64,000 nucleotides of DNA from Melittangium boletus DSM 14713. GTDB lineage: Bacteria > Myxococcota > Myxococcia > Myxococcales > Myxococcaceae. The DNA lies in contig NZ_CP022163.1 of NCBI RefSeq assembly GCF_002305855.1, positions 4,712,292 through 4,776,291 on the forward strand, given 5' to 3'. The notes below the pieces were generated by a model, which saw only the letters and a program-made list of their open reading frames with translations, ran no database searches and was not told the origin of the DNA. A program made the translations under genes and the position numbers. This document shows positions 59,297 to 64,000 of the stretch, in pieces. The stretch's first letter is position 1, and the number at the start of each line of letters is the position of its first letter.

Positions 59297-61385
59297 ATGT
59301 GGAAGTCGTGTCTCAAGGCGGCGCTGCTGGGCCTGGGTCTTGTCGCGTGCGGTTCGGGCGAGGAGCTCGTGACGGAGCAGACGCAACTGGTGCGAGTCGA
59401 GCAGAAAGCCGTGCGGACGGAGGGGTCTTTGCAACTGGCCCGCTATCAGCACTGCTCCGAGATGCTATCGGATGGAAAGATCCTGTTCGTGGGAGGTGTC
59501 GTGAACGAGGGGTCCGGTTTCACGGCCAGTACGGAGGTCTATGATCCAGTCACACGGACCACGTCCTTCCGGGCGAAGATGAACGTCGCCCGGCGCGCGC
59601 ACACCTGCCTCACCCTCACGGATGGCCATGTGCTGGTTCTGGGTGGAGTCGATGCACAGGGTGTCAGTACCGCCGCGGAGAAATACAACCCCGCCACCGA
59701 CACGTGGACGCTGCTGCCACCCATGCCCACCATCAACTACGGCCTGTCCATGGTCCAATTGGATGATGGCCGCGTCCTGGTGGCCGGTGGCTCTTCGTCC
59801 TATACGCACGTCTTCCTGTTCGATCCCCTCGCGAACACCTGGACTGAAACGGGCTCCTTGAGCATCGGACGGATACATCCGGCGGCCATCAAACTGCCGG
59901 ATGGTCGCGTGCTGCTGATTGGCGGATACGCATGGAACAATAACCGAACGCTCGTTGAACTCTACACGCCCTCCACGGGAACGTGGTCCTTGTTGACTCC
60001 CCTCCTCAAGAGCAATTCATCACCCAGTGCCACCCTGCTTCCTGACGGACGAGTCGCCGTGGATGGGTATGATTCCAGCGACAATGGCTACATACAAGTG
60101 TATGACATTTCCACGAACACCTGGACCCTGTTGCCTCAAGCCAACAGCCCACACGACTGGAGGTCCAAGGCCGTTCTTGTCAATGGCAAACTGATGGTGG
60201 TGGGCTCTACGGATCAGCTCGATGGTCAAATGCCCATCGAGTGGTTTGACTTCGCCACACAGCGATGGACCATCGTGGGGTTGCTCAGCATCCCGCGATC
60301 TGACTTCACCCTCAATGTGCTGCCTGATGGCTCGGTACTCGCGGCTGGCGGTGCGCAGATCAACACGTACCAGGCCTACGCGACGATGGAGCGGCTGAGC
60401 TTCGAGGCTCCCGTCCCCCCGGGTCTGGAGCCCTTCCCCTACAGCGCGTCCAACACCAACGGCGCACTGCAGAATACCCAGAACAGGACCCTCACGCTCT
60501 ACGCGGGAGATGTGCTGGAAGTGGGAACGTGCGGCCTACCGGGGGCGTCGTCCTCGGGCGATACCTTCCTGCGCGTGTTGGGGGGGGAACTCCCAGGTCG
60601 CGGCCAACGATGACAACTGCGGAGGCATGGCGTCCTTCATCAAATACCCGGTGGTGACCACGGGCTCGTACACGGTGCTCGCGGGCTGCTACGCGAATGG
60701 TGCGTGCGGTGGCACGGTCTCCTTCCGCGTCACGTCCGGGCCCACCTCTCCCCTCTATTATGTGGCGGCCAATACCAACAACGCCCAACAGAACACCGTC
60801 AACCGCTCGTTCACGCTCGATATCGGGGACATGGTGGAAGTGGGGACCTGCGACCTGCCAGGGGCGTCCGCCACGGGGGATACCTCGCTGCGCTTGTTCG
60901 GTGGTGGTACGCAGGTCATGTCCAACAACGATGCTTGTGGTGGCAAGGCGTCCTTCATTCGGCACAGGGCGACCACCCGGGGCACCTACGAACTGCGCGC
61001 TGGATGCAACTCCCGCGGCAGCTGTGCGGGAACGGTCATCTTCCGCATCACGCCCGCCGCCATTCCGGCACTGACCTACAACGCGTCCGACACCAACAGC
61101 GCCCAACAGAACACCGTGAACCGTACGTTCACGCTCAACGCGGGAGATGTGCTGGAAGCGGGGACCTGCAGCTTGCCGGGCGCGACCGCCACGGGTGATA
61201 CCTACCTGCGCCTGTTCGGTGGCGGCACCCAGGTCGCCTACAACGACGAGAACTGTGGAGGCTCGGCGTCCTTCTTCCAGTACACGGCGCCCACCACGGG
61301 CACCTACGAACTGCGTGCCGGGTGCTACTCCAACACCAGCTGTGGTGGCACGGTCGTCTTCCGCGTCACGCCCGCCAAGAAGTAG
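59297..61385 (+). pseudogene. Kelch/Cys-repeat lipoprotein with +1 frameshift in a run of eight G
   Basis: From ATG 59297 (GGGGGAG 8 bases upstream) the protein starts MWKSCLKAALLGLGLVACGSG with lipobox LVAC. Residues about 40-370 form a kelch propeller (DGHVLVLGGVDAQG, DGRVLVAGGSSS, DGRVLLIGGYAW). Three roughly 100-residue modules follow, each with NTxNxxQNTxNRxxTL, GTCxLPGA, and Cys pairs (CGG, AGCY). The frame breaks inside the first module at 60580-60587, where eight G are read; seven would restore LRVLGGNSQV like LRLFGGGTQV in the next modules. Without the error the protein would have about 695 residues. Either slippage-controlled, a decaying gene or a sequencing error. Confidence 0.8.
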
Positions 61386-61423
61386 CAGGCGCGCTCCATC
61401 ACGTGAGTGCGCGAGAAGTGGCC

Positions 61424-61461
61424 GCCGACGTGTAGGACGCATGGGGACGCTACACGTCGGC
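61424..61461. terminator. 12-bp hairpin, probable bidirectional terminator
   Basis: GCCGACGTGTAG (61424-61435) is perfectly inverted as CTACACGTCGGC (61450-61461) with a 14-nt loop, between the convergent kelch lipoprotein and aldo-keto reductase genes. It could end transcription from both sides. Confidence 0.65.
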
Positions 61462-61552
61462 CCAGGAGCCCAATTCCGCTCCGGCGCAAGGGGGTTGGAA
61501 CCCCCGAGCGCGGCGGACCGGCTGGTGTCGGCGCTGACTGCTCCGACGCGGG

Positions 61553-62638
61553 TCAGTAGGGCTTGTCACCCTTCTCGATGCCGAAGGCGGACGGGGGCGC
61601 ATAGGTGCCGTTCACCGTCGTGCCTCCATTGTGGATGGAGGGGAACATCGGCTGCATGCTCTGCGGGAATCCGAGCGCGGGCTTCGTGAGCGAATCGAGG
61701 CGGCCCAACTCCTCGCTCGTGAGCTTCACGTCCACCCCCTTCACGTTGTCCTCGAGCTGCGCGAGCCGCCGCGCGCCGATGATGGTGGACGTCACGCCCG
61801 GCTGCGCCTGCACCCACGCCAGCGCCACGCGCGCCACGGTGCTCTCGTGCGTTCGGGCGATGGCCTCCAGGGCGTCCACGATGGCGTAGGTCCGCTCGTT
61901 CAGGAACGGGTCCAGGAACATCCCCCGGTCGGCCTTCTGCTGCCCCGCGTTCGCGCGCGTGTACTTGCCGCTGAGCGCGCCGCTCTTGAGCGGCGACCAG
62001 GGCGTGATGCCCAGGCCGAACTCGCGCGCCATCGGCACGAGCTCCTGCTCCACGGTGCGCTCCAGCAGCGAGTACTCGATCTGGAGTCCGATGAATGCCG
62101 ACCAGCCGCGGAAGCGCGCCAGCATGTTGGCTTCGACGATCTTCCACGCTGGCGTGTCGGAGACGCCCAGGTAGCGCACCTTGCCCGCGCGGACGAGATC
62201 CTCGAGCGCGGCCATCGTCTCCTCGATGGGCGTGTGCACATCCCAGTTATGCAGCCAGTACAGGTCGATGTAATCCGTCTGCAAGCGGCGCAGCGAGTTC
62301 TCGCACGCGGAGATGATGGACTTGCGACCGGAGCCGCCGCCGTTCGGATCCCCCGGGTAGAGGTTTCCGCTGAATTTGGTCGCGATGACCAGGCGGTCGC
62401 GCCGGGCGGGGTGGCGTCCGACGTGGTCACCGATGATCTTCTCGGAGTGGCTCTTCGTGTAGAGGTTCGCCGTATCGATGAAGTTGCCGCCGAGCTCGAT
62501 GTACCGGTCGATGATGCGCTGGGACTCCTCGACGCTGGTCCCCCAGCCGAGGTCTTCACCGAACGTCATCGCACCGAGGCACAGCGGGCTGACGCGAAGG
62601 CCCGAGCGGCCGAGCGTCACATAATGATCGAGAGGCAT
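61553..62638 (-). CDS. Aldo-keto reductase
   Basis: The 361-residue protein is a TIM-barrel NADPH-dependent reductase. The catalytic tetrad is present: Asp and Tyr in NFIDTANLYTKS, Lys in VIATKFSGNL, His in YWLHNWD. Cofactor-site motifs STIIGARRLAQLEDN and GITPWSPLKSGALSGK follow. It begins MPLDHYVTLGRSGLRVSPLC. It is divergent from the MarR-type gene, which probably controls it. Substrate is unknown; members reduce aldehydes and ketones. Confidence 0.94.
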   Translation of the reverse strand: MPLDHYVTLGRSGLRVSPLCLGAMTFGEDLGWGTSVEESQRIIDRYIELGGNFIDTANLYTKSHSEKIIGDHVGRHPARRDRLVIATKFSGNLYPGDPNGGGSGRKSIISACENSLRRLQTDYIDLYWLHNWDVHTPIEETMAALEDLVRAGKVRYLGVSDTPAWKIVEANMLARFRGWSAFIGLQIEYSLLERTVEQELVPMAREFGLGITPWSPLKSGALSGKYTRANAGQQKADRGMFLDPFLNERTYAIVDALEAIARTHESTVARVALAWVQAQPGVTSTIIGARRLAQLEDNVKGVDVKLTSEELGRLDSLTKPALGFPQSMQPMFPSIHNGGTTVNGTYAPPSAFGIEKGDKPY

Positions 62639-62687
62639 GGGTGCTCCTGAGGACGTGCTACCTTGGGGAGGCCGAGATGATTCAGCC

Positions 62688-62701
62688 TTAAACCAATTTA
62701 A
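62688..62701. promoter_or_regulatory. AT-rich inverted repeat between reductase and MarR genes
   Basis: TTAAA (62688-62692) and TTTAA (62697-62701) flank CCAA, giving a short palindrome in an AT-rich island between the divergent starts at 62638 and 62731. This is a suitable place for a MarR-type operator. Inference from layout. Confidence 0.4.
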
Positions 62702-62730
62702 TTTCGTACCATTTTTCCGCGCAACGGACC

Positions 62731-63138
62731 ATGTCGAAAATCGACCCGGCGAAGATCTGGTCGCTGAGCTACCGGCTGCTGATGTCGGTCATCTCCCACG
62801 TCACCCCGGACATCGCCACGCTGGGGGTGGAGACCAAGGAGTTGTTCGTGCTCGCGGCACTGGAGGAGCACCCCTACCCCGCGGAGCTGGCGGCGACGTT
62901 GAGCATGCCCAAGCCGACGGTGACGGTGTACGTGAAGCGGCTCGAGGCCGCGGGCTTCGTGAGCCGGGAGATCGACGCCCAGGACATGCGGCGCCACCGG
63001 CTGCGGCTCACGCCCGCCGGGCGCAAGGTGATGCACCAGGGCCTGGCGCTGTTGTCGGACGCGTTCGGCGAGCGGCTCGGCCGCCTGAGCACCGCGCAGC
63101 AGGAGGAGCTGCGGATGTTGCTGGAGAAAATGAGCTGA
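62731..63138 (+). CDS. MarR-family transcriptional regulator
   Basis: The 135-residue protein has the winged helix-turn-helix of MarR regulators: TKELFVLAALEEHPYPAELA, TLSMPKPTVTVYVKRLEAAG (recognition helix), FVSREIDAQDMRRHRLRLTP (wing) and a C-terminal dimer helix (GLALLSDAFGERLGRL). It is divergent from the aldo-keto reductase with 92 bp between the start codons, so it probably represses that gene and itself in response to a small phenolic or reactive ligand (family knowledge). Confidence 0.9.
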   Translation: MSKIDPAKIWSLSYRLLMSVISHVTPDIATLGVETKELFVLAALEEHPYPAELAATLSMPKPTVTVYVKRLEAAGFVSREIDAQDMRRHRLRLTPAGRKVMHQGLALLSDAFGERLGRLSTAQQEELRMLLEKMS

Positions 63139-63152
63139 GCGAGAACCGTGCG

Positions 63153-63890
63153 TCAGTACTGGACGGTCGTGGTGTAGGCGAAGTGGTCGGAGCCGTACTT
63201 CTCCAGGCGTTCGGCGGGACCGGTGCCGATGCCACGGCTGACGTAGATCTGGTCGATGGGCACGCCGTCGACACCCGCCGTCCGCAGGTGGTTCATCCCC
63301 GGGATGTCCTGCGAGAGCGGACGGTTGAAGTCGCCCACCAGGACGACGGGCAGCCCCCGCGAGAGCAGCTCCGCGACGACCTCGTGCACCACGGTGTTGT
63401 GCGTCCGCCAGCGCTCCTGGCGCTCGGGGTGCTCACCGTTCCAGGCGCCGGAGATGTAATGGGTGTTGATGAACGCCAGCTTCGCGCCGGTGTCCTTGTT
63501 CTTGAGCACCACCCAGTTCACGAAGCGCGAGGGCGTCACCCCGGCCTCACCTCCATGCGTGAGCCGGGAGCCGTCTCCCGTCTTCTCGTACTTGTTCTTG
63601 CGCCACGAGATGGCGATGGAGTTGCGGGCGTCGAGCCGGCCCGCGCCAGGACGGAAGTGGTCGTAGTACTCGAGCGCGCCGAGCTTGGAGTGGCCCTCGT
63701 CGGTGTCCACCTCCTGCCAGCCGATGACGTCCGCGAGTGGCTTGAGGTTCGCGCTTCCGTGAAGGGTGTTGTGGGTGGCGACGGTGGTCGTCGTGACCGC
63801 GAGCGCCGCCGTCCGCTCCAGGCTGGCGGAGGGCATGAAGCCCAGGGAGAGGAGCAGGCTGAGGACGGCCGAGGACAAGAGTTCGAGCAT
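63153..63890 (-). CDS. Secreted endonuclease/exonuclease/phosphatase-family protein
   Basis: The 245-residue protein starts with a signal peptide (MLELLSSAVLSLLLSLGFM). EEP-fold active-site residues are visible: Asn in VATHNTLHG, Glu in VIGWQEVD, His in INTHYISG, Asp/Asn in VLVGDFNRPL and the final SDHFAY pair. Such secreted enzymes cleave nucleic acids or phosphoesters (for example sphingomyelin or phosphoinositides). It converges with MarR (14 bp). It follows a partial gene on the same strand (63941-64000), 50 bp upstream. Confidence 0.87.
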   Translation of the reverse strand: MLELLSSAVLSLLLSLGFMPSASLERTAALAVTTTTVATHNTLHGSANLKPLADVIGWQEVDTDEGHSKLGALEYYDHFRPGAGRLDARNSIAISWRKNKYEKTGDGSRLTHGGEAGVTPSRFVNWVVLKNKDTGAKLAFINTHYISGAWNGEHPERQERWRTHNTVVHEVVAELLSRGLPVVLVGDFNRPLSQDIPGMNHLRTAGVDGVPIDQIYVSRGIGTGPAERLEKYGSDHFAYTTTVQY

Positions 63891-63940
63891 GATGTCTCAG
63901 GGGTGGGCGCCGGGCTGCATCACCCGGCGCGTTGGGGAGG

Positions 63941-64000
63941 TCATTCCGGGCTGAGGAACTTGTTGACGACCGGGTTGTCATGGGAGTCCCAGCCCAGCAC
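63941..64000 (-). CDS. C-terminal fragment of an unknown protein (cut by window edge)
   Basis: Nineteen residues are readable, ending in WDSHDNPVVNKFLSPE and TGA at 63941-63943. The gene enters from the right edge on the minus strand and lies 50 bp upstream of the secreted EEP protein, possibly in the same operon. Too short to assign a family. Confidence 0.45.
   Translation of the reverse strand: MLGWDSHDNPVVNKFLSPE

Overview
The window is very GC-rich with strong third-position GC bias and short intergenic gaps. Its gene content points to a predatory or social deltaproteobacterium of the myxobacterial type, most likely the Cystobacterineae; this is inferred from content, with no rRNA present. 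Indicators are two 'eukaryote-like' Ser/Thr kinases (one fused to an NTPase and a sulfatase-modifying-factor-like domain), a GYF/AgmX-type protein, several orphan sensor kinases and receivers, a KaiC-like ATPase, a TonB-type receptor carrying TPR and PEGA modules, many lipoproteins, kelch proteins, and CotH kinases. No rRNA, tRNA, CRISPR array or prophage was seen.

Layout. 1-9.9 kb: end of a CotH-family gene, glyoxalase I, a SOUL haem-binding protein, a large hybrid histidine kinase, a CapA-type protein, a disordered secreted protein, an XRE regulator and a PPOX-family stress protein. 9.9-12.1 kb: a two-gene polar amino acid importer with fused binding protein and permease. 12.2-18.4 kb: small proteins, a lipase, a KaiC-like/receiver operon, a ferredoxin-like protein and a GYF/AgmX protein. 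18.4-22.4 kb: an operon of three parvulin/SurA-like chaperones ending in pdxA. 22.4-29.8 kb: alpha/beta hydrolase, CBS, GIY-YIG, sensor kinase, small membrane proteins, queE, nudC and a P450. 29.9-36.4 kb: EF-hand CotH kinase, M14 peptidase and a Ser/Thr kinase whose upstream region holds a 29-G homopolymer. 36.4-48.5 kb: TPR-PEGA-TonB receptor, HIT protein, lipoprotein, receiver, the 1256-residue kinase/nSTAND/SUMF-like protein, an SMP-30 protein and an ECF sigma/membrane-partner operon.

The last part, 48.6-61.4 kb, is an accessory region with decay. It has a frameshifted kelch lipoprotein cut off against an IS3 transposase remnant, a TPR-CHAT caspase-like lipoprotein, a broken alpha/beta hydrolase, a flavin monooxygenase/esterase pair, a lipoprotein, a frameshifted IS701-type element with visible 11-bp inverted ends and a 5-bp target duplication, Ig-like gene debris, and a kelch/Cys-repeat lipoprotein frameshifted at a run of eight G. 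The window closes with a divergent aldo-keto reductase/MarR pair and a secreted EEP-family phosphatase/nuclease.

The most unusual items are the homopolymer G tracts (possible phase variation or sequencing error), the probable CTG start of pdxA inside the preceding stop codon, and the multi-domain signalling and receptor fusions. No complete novel defence or biosynthetic system could be shown.
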